Below are positions 42,959-52,063 of a stretch of 64,000 nucleotides of DNA, piece after piece (the first letter of the stretch is position 1; the number at the start of each line of letters is the position of its first letter). The notes under the pieces are model-generated. The model was given only the letters and a program-made list of their open reading frames with translations. It made no database searches and was not told the DNA's origin. The translations under genes and the position numbers were made by a program. This stretch comes from Nocardioides humilatus (GTDB taxonomy: Bacteria; Actinomycetota; Actinomycetes; Propionibacteriales; Nocardioidaceae), in the NCBI RefSeq assembly GCF_008373755.1, contig NZ_VUJV01000002.1, forward strand, positions 167,920 to 231,919. The letters run 5' to 3'.

Positions 42959-43016
42959 GGGTGGCCTGAATGGGTTTTGAGCGCGACCTGACGGCGGTCT
43001 GGGGCAGACTGAGCGC

Positions 43017-44027
43017 GTGACCCAAGCCGGCTGGTACCCCGATCCCGCTGGGCAGCCCCAGACCTATCGCTACTGGGACGGCGCCACCTGGAGCGAGGAG
43101 ACGACGGGCGATCCCTACGCGCCTGCGCCGGTCTCCCCCCACCAGGCGCCCCCACCGCCTGCGGTGTCGCCCGATGCCACCGTGCTCGCCCCCAGCGGTC
43201 CGGCTGCGAGCTACGGCACGGTCCCGCCCGCGGCTCCGCAGGCCCAGCCCCAGGCCCAGCCCTTCAACGCGTACGGCGGCGGCTTCCCGCCCTCGCCCGC
43301 GACCTCGAGCGCCGGGTCGGCGCGGCTGGCGATCCTGGTCGCCGCTGCGGTGGTCGCGCTGCTCCTCGTCGGGATCGGCGGCTTCCTCGGGATCCGCTCC
43401 CTCGGCGATGACGACGACTCGTCGGCGACGGACCGCACCAGCGAGCGGGCGACCCCCGAGACGACGGTGCCCACCTCGCCGACCGACCCCGGCACCACGA
43501 CGACCGAGCCGACCGTGCCGACCGGCCCGGTGATCAGCGGCGGCGGACTCACGATCCCGGTGCCCGAGGGCTACGAGGCAGACACGCGATACGCCGCCCC
43601 GTTCACCTTCGCCGACGCCTTCTCTCCCGCCGCCAAGGTGATCGAGCAGAATGACAAGACCGGCTGGGTCTCGATCTACGGGGTCGGGACCTTGGTCAAG
43701 TCCGAGGGCTACACCGACCCGGCCCAGGCCGCCGAGGCCGTGATGGCGGCGATGGCGGCCTCGTCCGACCTCTACGAGGGCTTCACCGGCCGCACGGACC
43801 TCAGCGAGGGTGCGCTCACGATCGACGGCCACGACGCCTACCAGGTGTCGGCCGAGCTTCGGGTCGACAACCCGGACCTGACGGTCGAGGGCGACGTCGC
43901 CCAGGTCATCGTCGTCGACACCGGCGACCACGAGAACCTCGGCCTCTACCTCTGTGTCGTGCCCCTCGGCGACGACGCCCTGATCGCCCAGCAGGCAGCC
44001 GTCGCGAGCCAGATCCAGGTCGGCTGA
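43017..44027 (+). CDS. DUF2510 membrane protein with extracellular domain
   Basis: 336 residues. The N-terminal DUF2510 motif (AGWYPDPAGQPQTYRYWDG, about 4-22) is cytosolic, then come a proline/alanine-rich linker, one transmembrane helix (about 102-124), a threonine/proline-rich stalk and a C-terminal domain of about 160 residues outside the cell. The pattern is that of actinobacterial surface proteins of unknown role. The GTG at 43017 is six bases after CAGACT, close to a leaderless promoter. Confidence 0.75.
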   Translation: MTQAGWYPDPAGQPQTYRYWDGATWSEETTGDPYAPAPVSPHQAPPPPAVSPDATVLAPSGPAASYGTVPPAAPQAQPQAQPFNAYGGGFPPSPATSSAGSARLAILVAAAVVALLLVGIGGFLGIRSLGDDDDSSATDRTSERATPETTVPTSPTDPGTTTTEPTVPTGPVISGGGLTIPVPEGYEADTRYAAPFTFADAFSPAAKVIEQNDKTGWVSIYGVGTLVKSEGYTDPAQAAEAVMAAMAASSDLYEGFTGRTDLSEGALTIDGHDAYQVSAELRVDNPDLTVEGDVAQVIVVDTGDHENLGLYLCVVPLGDDALIAQQAAVASQIQVG

Positions 44028-44122
44028 GTCGTCCGTCCAGGCCCGCGGAGGACGAAGGACTGGACAGCACGCGCTACCGTCATGGGCCGTAAGCCCCGTC
44101 TGAGCAGCGAAGTAGGTCACGA

Positions 44123-46816
44123 GTGGCACACAAGTTGGTGATCGTCGAGTCACCGGCCAAGGCCCGCACGATCGGTGGGTACCTCGGCGACGGCTTCGTC
44201 GTCGAGTCCTCGATCGGTCACATCCGCGACCTCCCGAACAACGCAGCCGACACCCCGGCCAAGATCAAGGACAAGCCCTGGGGCCGGCTCGCGATCGACG
44301 TCGAGAACGACTTCACCCCTTACTACGTGGTGCCGCGGGACAAGAAGTCCCACATCTCCAAGCTCAAGGGCCTGCTGAAGGACGCCGACGAGCTCTACCT
44401 CGCCACGGATGAGGACCGCGAGGGAGAGGCCATCGCCTGGCACCTCCTCGACGAGCTCAAGCCGAAGAACATCCCCGTGAAGCGGATGGTCTTCCACGAG
44501 ATCACCAAGGCCGCGATCCAGGAGGCGGCCGCCAACCCGCGCGAGCTCGACATGGACCTCGTCGAGGCCCAGGAGACGCGCCGCATCCTCGACCGTCTCT
44601 ACGGCTACGAGGTCTCCCCGGTCCTGTGGCGCAAGGTCATGTCCGGCCTGTCCGCGGGCCGCGTGCAGTCGGTCGCGACCCGGTTGGTCGTCGACCGGGA
44701 GAAGGAGCGCATGGCGTTCCGGATCGCGTCCTACTGGGACCTCGAGGGCACCTTCGACGCCGGCTCGAAGCACGAGCAGCGGATGTTCCCGGCCAAGCTC
44801 TACTCGATCGACGGCGCCCGCGTCGCGTCCGGCAGCAACTTCGGGCCCGACGGGCAACTGAAGGCGAAGGCCGACGTCGTCCACATCGACCGCACGCGGG
44901 CCGAGGCCCTCGTGACGGCGCTGGCCGATTCGTCGTACGACGTCCGGTCGGTCGAGGCCAAGCCCTACCGCCGCTCGCCCTACGCGCCCTTCCGCACGAC
45001 CACCCTCCAGCAGGAGGCCAGCCGCAAGCTCGGGATGAGCGCCAGCGTCACCATGTCGGTGGCCCAGCGCCTCTACGAGAACGGCTACATCACCTACATG
45101 CGTACCGACAGCACGACGCTGTCGGGCAGCGCGATCAGTGCGGCGCGCTCGCAGGTGAGCGAGTTGTACGGCGCCGAGTACCTCCCCGACGCCCCGCGCA
45201 CCTACGCCAGCAAGGTCAAGAACGCCCAGGAGGCGCACGAGGCGATCCGGCCCGCCGGTGAGTCGTTCCGCACTCCTGCGCAAACCGGCCTCACCGGTGA
45301 CCAGTTCCGGCTCTACGAGCTGATCTGGATGCGCACCGTCGCCTCGCAGATGAAGGACGCCGTCGGTCAGAGCGTCTCGGTCCGCATCGGCGGCGCGTCC
45401 TCCACGGGCGAGGACGTCGTCTTCTCCGCGTCCGGCCGCGTCATCACCTTCCACGGGTTCCTCAAGGCCTACGTCGAGGGCACCGACGAGGGCGGCGCGA
45501 AGGACGACCAGGAGACCCGGCTGCCGGCGCTCGTCGAGGGCGACCCGGTGTCGGCCGCGTCCATCAGCGCCAACGGCCACGAGACCAAGCCGCCGGCCCG
45601 CTTCACCGAGGCCACGCTGATCAAGGAGCTCGAGGACCGCCAGATCGGCCGGCCGTCGACGTACGCCTCGATCATCGGCACCATCCTCAACCGCGGCTAC
45701 GTCTACAAGAAGGGCACCGCCCTGGTGCCGGCGTGGATCGCGTTCTCGGTCGTGCGGCTGCTCGAGGAGCACTTCACGCGGCTCATCGACTACGACTTCA
45801 CCGCGCTGATGGAGACCGTCCTCGACGACATCGCCAACGGCCAGAAGGACAAGGTCGCCGAGCTCAACGAGTTCTACTACGGCTCCGAGAAGCTCGCGGG
45901 CGTCAAGCCGCTGGTCGACGGCCTCGGCGACATCGACGCCAAGGAGCTCGCGACCTTCCCGGTGGGCGACCCCGAGGAGGGCATCGCCCTGCGGGTCGGC
46001 AAGTACGGCCCCTACCTCGAGGGCCCCGGCGACGACGGCGCTCCGGCCGGCAAGCGGGCCAACGTGCCCGACGACCTGCCGCCCGACGAGCTCACGATCG
46101 AGAAGGCCAAGGAGCTGCTGGCCAACCCGGCCGGCGAGGAGATCGAGCTCGGCAACCACCCCGAGACCGGCCTGCGCGTCGTCGCGAAGAACGGCCGCTT
46201 CGGTCCCTACGTCACCGAGGACCTCGCCGAGGACGCGCCGAAGTCCGCCAAGGCGCGCACCGGCTCGCTCTTCAAGTCGATGTCCCTCGACACCATCACG
46301 CTGGTCGACGCGGTCAAGTTGCTCTCGCTGCCGCGCGTGGTCGGCGCCGATGCCGAGGGCGAGGAGATCACCGCCCAGAACGGTCGCTACGGGCCCTACC
46401 TGAAGAAGGGCACCGACTCCCGCTCGCTCACCACCGAGGACCAGCTCTTCACCATCACCCTCGACGAGGCCCTGGCGATCTACGCGCAGCCCAAGCAGCG
46501 CGGTCGCGCCGCGGCCGCGCCGCCGCTCAAGGAGCTCGGCAACGACCCGGTGTCCGGGCAGCCGATCGTCGTGAAGGCCGGCCGGTTCGGCGAATACGTC
46601 ACCGACGGTGAATACAACGCCACCCTGCGCAAGGACGACTCCGTCGAGGCGATCAACCTCGAGCGGGCGGCCGAGCTGCTCGCGGAGCGGCGTGCGAAGG
46701 GCCCGGCCAAGAAGGCGGCGAAGAAGACCGCCAAGAAGACCGCCGCGAAGAAGACGACGAAGAAGGCCGCGGCCAAGAAGACGACCGCGAAGAAGACTGC
46801 GGCCAAGAAGAGCTGA
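44123..46816 (+). CDS. topA: DNA topoisomerase I
   Basis: 897 residues, type IA topoisomerase that relaxes negative supercoils. TOPRIM domain at the start (VIVESPAKARTIGGYLG, then DEDREGEAIAWHL), and Tyr325 in ITYMRTDST is the strand-breaking residue. As in other actinobacteria, zinc fingers are absent; the C-terminus has TopA-C repeat domains and a lysine/alanine tail (KKTAKKTAAKKT type, about 858-897) that aids DNA binding and processivity. GTG start. The next gene follows after three bases. Confidence 0.96.
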   Translation: MAHKLVIVESPAKARTIGGYLGDGFVVESSIGHIRDLPNNAADTPAKIKDKPWGRLAIDVENDFTPYYVVPRDKKSHISKLKGLLKDADELYLATDEDREGEAIAWHLLDELKPKNIPVKRMVFHEITKAAIQEAAANPRELDMDLVEAQETRRILDRLYGYEVSPVLWRKVMSGLSAGRVQSVATRLVVDREKERMAFRIASYWDLEGTFDAGSKHEQRMFPAKLYSIDGARVASGSNFGPDGQLKAKADVVHIDRTRAEALVTALADSSYDVRSVEAKPYRRSPYAPFRTTTLQQEASRKLGMSASVTMSVAQRLYENGYITYMRTDSTTLSGSAISAARSQVSELYGAEYLPDAPRTYASKVKNAQEAHEAIRPAGESFRTPAQTGLTGDQFRLYELIWMRTVASQMKDAVGQSVSVRIGGASSTGEDVVFSASGRVITFHGFLKAYVEGTDEGGAKDDQETRLPALVEGDPVSAASISANGHETKPPARFTEATLIKELEDRQIGRPSTYASIIGTILNRGYVYKKGTALVPAWIAFSVVRLLEEHFTRLIDYDFTALMETVLDDIANGQKDKVAELNEFYYGSEKLAGVKPLVDGLGDIDAKELATFPVGDPEEGIALRVGKYGPYLEGPGDDGAPAGKRANVPDDLPPDELTIEKAKELLANPAGEEIELGNHPETGLRVVAKNGRFGPYVTEDLAEDAPKSAKARTGSLFKSMSLDTITLVDAVKLLSLPRVVGADAEGEEITAQNGRYGPYLKKGTDSRSLTTEDQLFTITLDEALAIYAQPKQRGRAAAAPPLKELGNDPVSGQPIVVKAGRFGEYVTDGEYNATLRKDDSVEAINLERAAELLAERRAKGPAKKAAKKTAKKTAAKKTTKKAAAKKTTAKKTAAKKS

Positions 46817-46819
46817 CCC

Positions 46820-47575
46820 GTGCAGCTCACGCGGGTCGACGACCGGGTGCACGTCGTCACGGGCACCAACGTCAACTGGGCGCTGGTCACCGAGGGCGAT
46901 GCGGTCACGGTCGTCGATGCCGGCTACCCGGGCGACGCGAAGGCGCTGCTGGCCTCGCTGGACGCGATCGGGCGGCGCCCGGAAGATGTCGAGGCCGTCG
47001 TACTCACCCATGCGCACCTCGACCACATGGGCGGCATCCCCGCGCTCCGCGCCCGGCACCGTGCCAGCCAGGTACCGGTCTTCACGGGCGAGGAGGAGGC
47101 GCGCCACGCCCGGCGGGAGTACCTCGAGCAGATCACCCCGCTCCAGATGCTCCAGCAGTGCCGCCACCACGCTGGCCGACGCTGGGTGCGCCAGACCCTG
47201 GGTGCGGTGCTGCCAAAGGTGTCGATGTCGCTGACCGAGGTGACCGGGGTGGCTGCCGACGTACCCCTCGACATCCCCGGCGGCCTCGTGCCGGTCGCGA
47301 CCCCGGGCCACACGACCGGCCACACGGCCTGGCTGCTGCCGGTCTCCGGCGTGCTCTTCACCGGCGACGCGCTCGTCACGGCGCACCCGCTGTCGCGGCT
47401 GGGCACCCGACCTCAGCTGCTGCCGGGCGTCTTCAACGAGGACGAGGCCACGATGCGGGCGAGCCTGGAGGCGGTCGCGCACCTCGCCGCCGACACGATC
47501 GTGCCCGGGCACGGTCCGCACCAGCGCGGGTCGCTCGCCGCGATCGTCGCCGAGGCGGTGTCGTCGGCGGGCTGA
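46820..47575 (+). CDS. Metallo-beta-lactamase-fold hydrolase
   Basis: 251 residues. THAHLDHMGG (about 54-63) is the HxHxDH metal motif, TPGHTTGHTAWL and FTGDAL give the further metal ligands, and VPGHGPHQ holds the last histidine. The family includes glyoxalase II-like and related thioester hydrolases. The GTG start three bases after topA suggests co-transcription. The substrate is unknown. Confidence 0.82.
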   Translation: MQLTRVDDRVHVVTGTNVNWALVTEGDAVTVVDAGYPGDAKALLASLDAIGRRPEDVEAVVLTHAHLDHMGGIPALRARHRASQVPVFTGEEEARHARREYLEQITPLQMLQQCRHHAGRRWVRQTLGAVLPKVSMSLTEVTGVAADVPLDIPGGLVPVATPGHTTGHTAWLLPVSGVLFTGDALVTAHPLSRLGTRPQLLPGVFNEDEATMRASLEAVAHLAADTIVPGHGPHQRGSLAAIVAEAVSSAG

Positions 47576-47619
47576 CCTGCCGCGGGCGGACCGGCGCACC
47601 ACGCGTCGGCACCTCCCCG

Positions 47620-47625
47620 TAGGTT
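47620..47625 (+). promoter_or_regulatory. Leaderless -10 box (TAGGTT) of tmk
   Basis: TAGGTT ends six bases before ATG 47632 and fits TANNNT. tmk and holB may therefore have their own leaderless transcript. Confidence 0.5.
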
Positions 47626-47631
47626 CTCCCC

Positions 47632-48288
47632 ATGACCTCGCCGGGCCGCTACACCGACACCGGGGTCTTCGTCTGCTTCGAGGGCGGCGAGGGCTCGGGC
47701 AAGTCGACACAGTCGCGTCTGCTGAGCGACGCGCTGACGGCTGACGGCTACGGCGTGCGCCTCACTTTCGAGCCGGGCGACACCGTCGTCGGCCAGGAGA
47801 TGCGCCGCATCGTGCTGAGCCCGGAGACCGGTGAGCTCGACGACCGCACCGAGGCGTTGCTCTACGCCGCCGACAAGGCCGAGCACGTCGCGACCGTCGT
47901 GCTGCCTGCTCTCGAGCGGGGCGAGGTGGTCATCACCGACCGCTACGTCGACTCGACGCTGGCCTACCAGGGCGCGGGCCGGGCCCTCGATCCCGCCGAG
48001 CTCGAGTCCGTCGCGCGGTGGGCCACCGGCGACCTGCGGCCGCACCTGACCGTCGTACTCGACCTTGAGCCGGAGGCCGGGCTCGGGCGCTTCGACGAGC
48101 GCGACCGCATCGAGGGGGAGTCGCTGGAGTTCCACCAGCGCGTGCGTGCCGCCTTCCTCGACCTCGCCGCGGCCAACCCCGACCACTACGTCGTCCTCGA
48201 CGCGCGCGGCACCGTCGACGACATCGCCGCAGCGATCCGCGAGCGGCTCGCTCCGCTGCTGGCGCAGGCTGTCCGGGAGCCGTCGTGA
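47632..48288 (+). CDS. tmk: Thymidylate kinase
   Basis: 218 residues. It phosphorylates dTMP to dTDP. The P-loop is FEGGEGSGKSTQ, TDRYVDSTLAYQGAGR holds the DRY motif that binds dTMP, and RFDERDRIEGESLEFHQRV is the LID region. The stop overlaps the holB GTG (GTGA). The pairing tmk-holB is conserved in bacteria. Confidence 0.95.
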   Translation: MTSPGRYTDTGVFVCFEGGEGSGKSTQSRLLSDALTADGYGVRLTFEPGDTVVGQEMRRIVLSPETGELDDRTEALLYAADKAEHVATVVLPALERGEVVITDRYVDSTLAYQGAGRALDPAELESVARWATGDLRPHLTVVLDLEPEAGLGRFDERDRIEGESLEFHQRVRAAFLDLAAANPDHYVVLDARGTVDDIAAAIRERLAPLLAQAVREPS

Positions 48289-49439
48289 CCGTCTGGCAGA
48301 GCCTCGTCGGGCAGCGCACCGTGATCGAGCAGCTGCAGATCGCGGTCGGTGGCCAGGGCATGAACCACGCCTGGCTCTTCACCGGGCCGCCGGGGTCGGG
48401 TCGTTCCAACACCGCGATCGCCTTCGCCGCGGCGCTCCAGTGCGAGCAGGGCGGGCTGGGTCCCGACTGTCCCAGCGGCTGCCACGACTGCCGTACGGCA
48501 ATTGCGGGCAGCCACGCCGACGTCGACCTCGTGCGCACCGAGAAGCTCACGATCGGCGTCAAGGAGGTGCGCGAGCTCGTCCGGCGCGCCTCGCTGACCC
48601 CGATGGGCAAGCGCTGGCAGATCCTCATCATCGAGGACGCCGACCGGCTCACCGAGCAGGCGTGCAACGCGCTCCTCAAGGCGATCGAAGAGCCCAACCC
48701 GCGCACCGTGTGGATGCTGTGCGCGCCGACCGTCGAGGACGTGCTCCCGACGATCCGGTCGCGCTGCCGCCTGGTCTCCCTCAGCACGCCGACCGCCGCC
48801 GACGTCGCACGCTTCCTGACCGCACTCGGCTGCGACGAGCAGCGCGCCGTCTACGCCGCCCGCGCCAGCCAAGGTCACATCGGCCGGGCCAAGGCGCTGG
48901 CCTTCGACGACGCGGTGCGCGCGCGCCGCCACGACGTCGTCACCATCCCCGCGCGCCTCACGTCGCTCGGTGCCTGCCTGACGGCGGCCACCCGCCTGGG
49001 CGAGGTCGCCAAGGAGGAGGCCGACGCGATCACGGCCGAGCTCGACGCGCGCGAGAAGGTCGACCTCGACTCGGCCTACGGCGTCGTCGAGCGGGGCCGG
49101 CGGCCGAAGGAGTATGCACCGGCGCTGCGCGACCTCGAGGCCGCGCAGAAGACGCGTGCCAAGCGGCGCCAGCTCGACGTCGTCGATCGCGGCCTGACCG
49201 ACCTCGTCTCGGTCTACCGCGACGCCATCGCGATCGCCACCGGTGCGCCCAGCGACCTCGTCAACGAGGACATCCGTCCCGACGTCGAGCGGATCGTGGG
49301 TGCCTCGACGCCCGAGCTCAACCTGCGCCGGATCGGGTGGATCTTCACGGCACGTGAGCAGATGTTGGAGTTCAACGTGCCCGTGCCGCTTGCGCTGGAG
49401 TCGATGATGGTTGCACTGCGCGTGCCTGACGCTCGGTAG
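48285..49439 (+). CDS. holB: DNA polymerase III subunit delta'
   Basis: 384 residues, clamp-loader subunit. The AAA+ fold has the P-loop GPPGSGRS, in which the Walker A lysine is arginine, fitting the non-ATPase role of delta'. Four cysteines (CEQGGLGPDCPSGCHDC) form the zinc module. ACNALLKAIEEPNPRTVWML is the typical delta' motif and RSRC holds the SRC sensor. Coupled to tmk. Confidence 0.94.
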   Translation: MTVWQSLVGQRTVIEQLQIAVGGQGMNHAWLFTGPPGSGRSNTAIAFAAALQCEQGGLGPDCPSGCHDCRTAIAGSHADVDLVRTEKLTIGVKEVRELVRRASLTPMGKRWQILIIEDADRLTEQACNALLKAIEEPNPRTVWMLCAPTVEDVLPTIRSRCRLVSLSTPTAADVARFLTALGCDEQRAVYAARASQGHIGRAKALAFDDAVRARRHDVVTIPARLTSLGACLTAATRLGEVAKEEADAITAELDAREKVDLDSAYGVVERGRRPKEYAPALRDLEAAQKTRAKRRQLDVVDRGLTDLVSVYRDAIAIATGAPSDLVNEDIRPDVERIVGASTPELNLRRIGWIFTAREQMLEFNVPVPLALESMMVALRVPDAR

Positions 49440-49474
49440 GTTGGCTGGCCGGTGCCGAGGAGAGAGAAGCAACT

Positions 49475-51049
49475 GTGAAGAAGTGGATCGTGGCGATCAT
49501 CGTCGTCTGGTCGCTCGTGATCGTCTCGGGCATCGCGGTAGCGGTCGTCCTGGTCACCGGCGGTGACGACGACAACGACGCCCAGCGTGACCCGAGTCCC
49601 TCTCCGACGACGCCGGGCGAGTCCTCGACGTCCCCGACGACCCCGGCGGGCCCGGTGCCCGCAGGGCTCGAGTCCTTCTACTCCCAGCAGGTCGCGTGGG
49701 AGCAGTGCGGGTCCGACAAGTGCGGCACGCTGACCGTGCCGCTCGACTATGCCGAACCGACCGGCGAGACCATCGAGATCGCACTGGAGATGGCGCCGGC
49801 GACCGGCGAGCGGATCGGTTCGCTCGTGGTCAACCCGGGCGGACCGGGCGCTCCCGGCACCGACACCGCCAAGGACGCCGACTACTACTTCGCCCCCGAG
49901 CTCCGTGTCGCCTACGACATCGTCGGCTTCGACCCGCGCGGCACCGGTGACTCCAGCCCGATCGACTGCCTCCCTGACGACCAGCTCGACGAATACCTGG
50001 CCGGCGACCCCGACCCCGACACCAAGGCCGAGGTCGCCGACTTCAACGCCGACAGCGCCGACTACTGGAGCGGGTGTGCGGAGAGGTCCGGCGACCTGGC
50101 CGCTCACGTCAGCACCATCGAAGCGGCGCGCGACATGGACGTGCTGCGCGCGGCCCTCGGTGAGTCCCAGCTGGCCTACCTCGGCTTCTCCTACGGCACC
50201 CGGCTCGGGGCGACCTACGCCTCGCTCTTCCCGGCCAACGTCGGCCGGTTGGTCCTCGACGGAGCCGTCGACCCGAGCCTGCCCACGCTCGAGGGCTCGC
50301 TCAGCCAGGCCAAGGGCTTCGAGACCGCGCTGCGGTCCTACCTGCAGAATTGCGTCGACCTGGGTGACTGCTTCCTCGGCGACTCGGTCGATGCCGGCCT
50401 GAAGACCGTCAAGGACCTGCTCGCCGACATCGACGCGCAGCCGATCCCGACCGACGACCCCGACCGCGACCTGACGGTCGGCCGGGCCTTCTACGGCGTC
50501 GTCGCACCGCTCTACTCCAAGGACAACTGGACCTACCTCGACCAGGGGCTGGAGCAGGCCCTCGACGGCGACGGCAGCACCCTGCTGTTCCTGTCGGACT
50601 TCTACACCTCGCGCAACGAGGACGGCACCTACGCCGACAACAGCGTCGAGGCCATCGGCGTCATCAACTGCCTCGATGACCCGTGGTCGATCACATCCGC
50701 CCAGGTGAAGTCGCACTACAAGGAGTTCGAGAAGGCCTCGCCGACCTTCGGCGACGTCTTCGCGTGGGGCCTGGTCTCCTGCAACGGCGACCCGTTCACC
50801 TCGACCGAGCCCGACATCCCGATCACCGGCGCCGGCGCCGCCCCGATCGTCGTCATCGGCACCACCCGCGACCCCGCGACCCCCTATGCGGAAGCCGTGG
50901 CCATGGCCGACCAGCTCGAGTCCGGTGTCCTTCTCAGCCGCGACGGCGACGGCCACACGGCCTACAACAAGGGCAACGCCTGCATCGACGACGCCGTCCA
51001 CGCCTACCTCATCGACGGGACGGTCCCCGCCGACGGCACCGAGTGCTGA
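49475..51049 (+). CDS. Secreted or membrane-anchored alpha/beta hydrolase (TAP-like peptidase family)
   Basis: 524 residues. An N-terminal hydrophobic helix (about 4-28) is followed by a Ser/Thr/Pro stalk, then an alpha/beta hydrolase. VVNPGGPGAPG is the oxyanion loop and GFSYGTRLG holds the nucleophile Ser239. A C-terminal TAP-like domain ends with RDGDGHTAYNKGNACID, which contains the catalytic histidine. Related enzymes (Streptomyces tripeptidyl aminopeptidase, mycobacterial CaeA/Hip1) cleave peptides or esters outside the cell. The GTG start has AGGAGAGAGAAG upstream. Confidence 0.87.
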   Translation: MKKWIVAIIVVWSLVIVSGIAVAVVLVTGGDDDNDAQRDPSPSPTTPGESSTSPTTPAGPVPAGLESFYSQQVAWEQCGSDKCGTLTVPLDYAEPTGETIEIALEMAPATGERIGSLVVNPGGPGAPGTDTAKDADYYFAPELRVAYDIVGFDPRGTGDSSPIDCLPDDQLDEYLAGDPDPDTKAEVADFNADSADYWSGCAERSGDLAAHVSTIEAARDMDVLRAALGESQLAYLGFSYGTRLGATYASLFPANVGRLVLDGAVDPSLPTLEGSLSQAKGFETALRSYLQNCVDLGDCFLGDSVDAGLKTVKDLLADIDAQPIPTDDPDRDLTVGRAFYGVVAPLYSKDNWTYLDQGLEQALDGDGSTLLFLSDFYTSRNEDGTYADNSVEAIGVINCLDDPWSITSAQVKSHYKEFEKASPTFGDVFAWGLVSCNGDPFTSTEPDIPITGAGAAPIVVIGTTRDPATPYAEAVAMADQLESGVLLSRDGDGHTAYNKGNACIDDAVHAYLIDGTVPADGTEC

Positions 51050-51058
51050 CGGGCGCTA

Positions 51059-51130
51059 CCGCTGGTTGAGGTGCGAGCGAAGCGAGCCGCTGCCGCTGGT
51101 TGAGGTGCGAGCGCAGCGAGCCTCGAAACC
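51059..51130. repeat. Two tandem copies of a GC-rich intergenic repeat
   Basis: A 30-base unit (CCGCTGGTTGAGGTGCGAGC then G-A/C-AGCGAGCC) occurs at 51059-51088 and 51093-51122 with one difference. The second copy runs on into TCGAAACC, giving a loose palindrome with GGTT at one end and AACC at the other. It resembles the common palindromic repeats of Nocardioides. It lies between the hydrolase stop and the tRNA gene. Confidence 0.65.
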
Positions 51131-51188
51131 AAGGCCCCGCCAGTTTCGTACGGCCCCACGCCCGCCGGTATGCTGCCGCAGGCACCAC

Positions 51189-51264
51189 GCCGCCTTAGCT
51201 CAGTCGGTAGAGCGATTCACTCGTAATGACTAGGTCGTCGGTTCGATTCCGACAGGCGGCTCCA
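51189..51264 (+). tRNA. tRNA-Thr (anticodon CGT), CCA encoded
   Basis: 76 bases with a 7-bp acceptor stem (GCCGCCT/AGGCGGC), D arm GCTC/GAGC, anticodon loop CTCGTAA (anticodon CGT at positions 34-36, reading ACG), 5-base variable loop and T arm GTCGG-TTCGATT-CCGAC, ending in encoded CCA. The anticodon stem ATTCA/TGACT has a T28-C42 mismatch. A terminator hairpin follows. Confidence 0.95.
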
Positions 51265-51270
51265 GCCAGG

Positions 51271-51299
51271 AAGGGCCCGGATCATTGATCCGGGCCCTT
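51271..51299 (+). terminator. Terminator after tRNA-Thr
   Basis: AAGGGCCCGGATCA and TGATCCGGGCCCTT form a perfect 14-base inverted repeat around one base. It starts seven bases after the tRNA CCA and would fold as a GGGCCCGG/CCGGGCCC stem with an A/T-rich loop. Confidence 0.8.
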
Positions 51300-51456
51300 C
51301 GCCATTTCGCCGGTCACGACGCCTGGGCGCGCCGACCTCGTGTTCGGGCTTGTTCGGGTTCGACGCCAACGCCCGTCGTGACGGGCACGGTTCGGTCAGG
51401 GCGATCACCCGCCCGTCCGTTGGCGCGCCTCCGCGCCGGTCATGACAGGAGCTTCC

Positions 51457-51984
51457 ATGTCCAACAAGCTTGTCGCGCTCGTCGTCGCGTTCCTCCTGGG
51501 AGCCACCGTGCTGACCGGATCTGCGGCGGGCGCTGAGTCGACGCGCTACAAGATCAAGGACCTGGAAGCTGATCTCAACATCCGCAAGGGCAGCGCCGAT
51601 CCGTCGTTCCGCGACGAGCCGGTGGTCTACGGGTGGACGATGCCGACCGAGTATCAGGACAAGACGGGCAACTACAGCGGCTACTCCGCCGAGCTCGAGC
51701 AGGCGGGCGACACGGCGTGGGTCGTGTTCGCGCTGGGGCAGCGATGCCGCTCGGGCAAGGTGTGGTTCTACAACCGCTTCAACGGCGTGGTGACCGTCCG
51801 GGTCACCGTCGACGGGAAGCAGCGCGCCCAGCGCGTCATCGGTCAGGGCAGCGAGGTCGCGGTCGCCGTCACGAAGCTATCGGACAAGAAGAAGCTCCGC
51901 CTGAGCGCGACGTACGCCGACGCCACGGACGACTACACGACCACGGCCTACATCGCGGGCTACCTGTCTTGCCGATCGAGGTGA
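51457..51984 (+). CDS. Small secreted protein of unknown function
   Basis: 175 residues. Signal peptide about 1-27 (ending AAGAE), then a mature domain of about 150 residues rich in beta strands with two cysteines (QRCRSG and YLSCRSR), which may form a disulphide. I do not recognise the family. The ATG at 51457 has AGGAG at the right distance; ATG 51442 would lose the ribosome binding site. No partner gene is apparent. Confidence 0.65.
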   Translation: MSNKLVALVVAFLLGATVLTGSAAGAESTRYKIKDLEADLNIRKGSADPSFRDEPVVYGWTMPTEYQDKTGNYSGYSAELEQAGDTAWVVFALGQRCRSGKVWFYNRFNGVVTVRVTVDGKQRAQRVIGQGSEVAVAVTKLSDKKKLRLSATYADATDDYTTTAYIAGYLSCRSR

Positions 51985-52063
51985 TCCACCCTCACGGTCG
52001 CCGTCAATGACGACGGCTGGCTAGGATCCTCCACGGTTCTCGGCACCGCAGATCGGGGGATGC

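Noticed and set aside
44150-47710. Minus-strand open frame of over 1100 codons opposite topA and the MBL gene
   Set aside because: High-GC codon bias leaves antisense frames open. The translation is rich in Arg/Gly/Val/Asp repeats with no domain, while topA on the plus strand is complete.
51059-51130. Possible CRISPR-like repeat
   Set aside because: Only two units with a 4-base gap and no spacers; it matches the palindromic intergenic repeats of this group. No CRISPR array or cas gene is present in the window.
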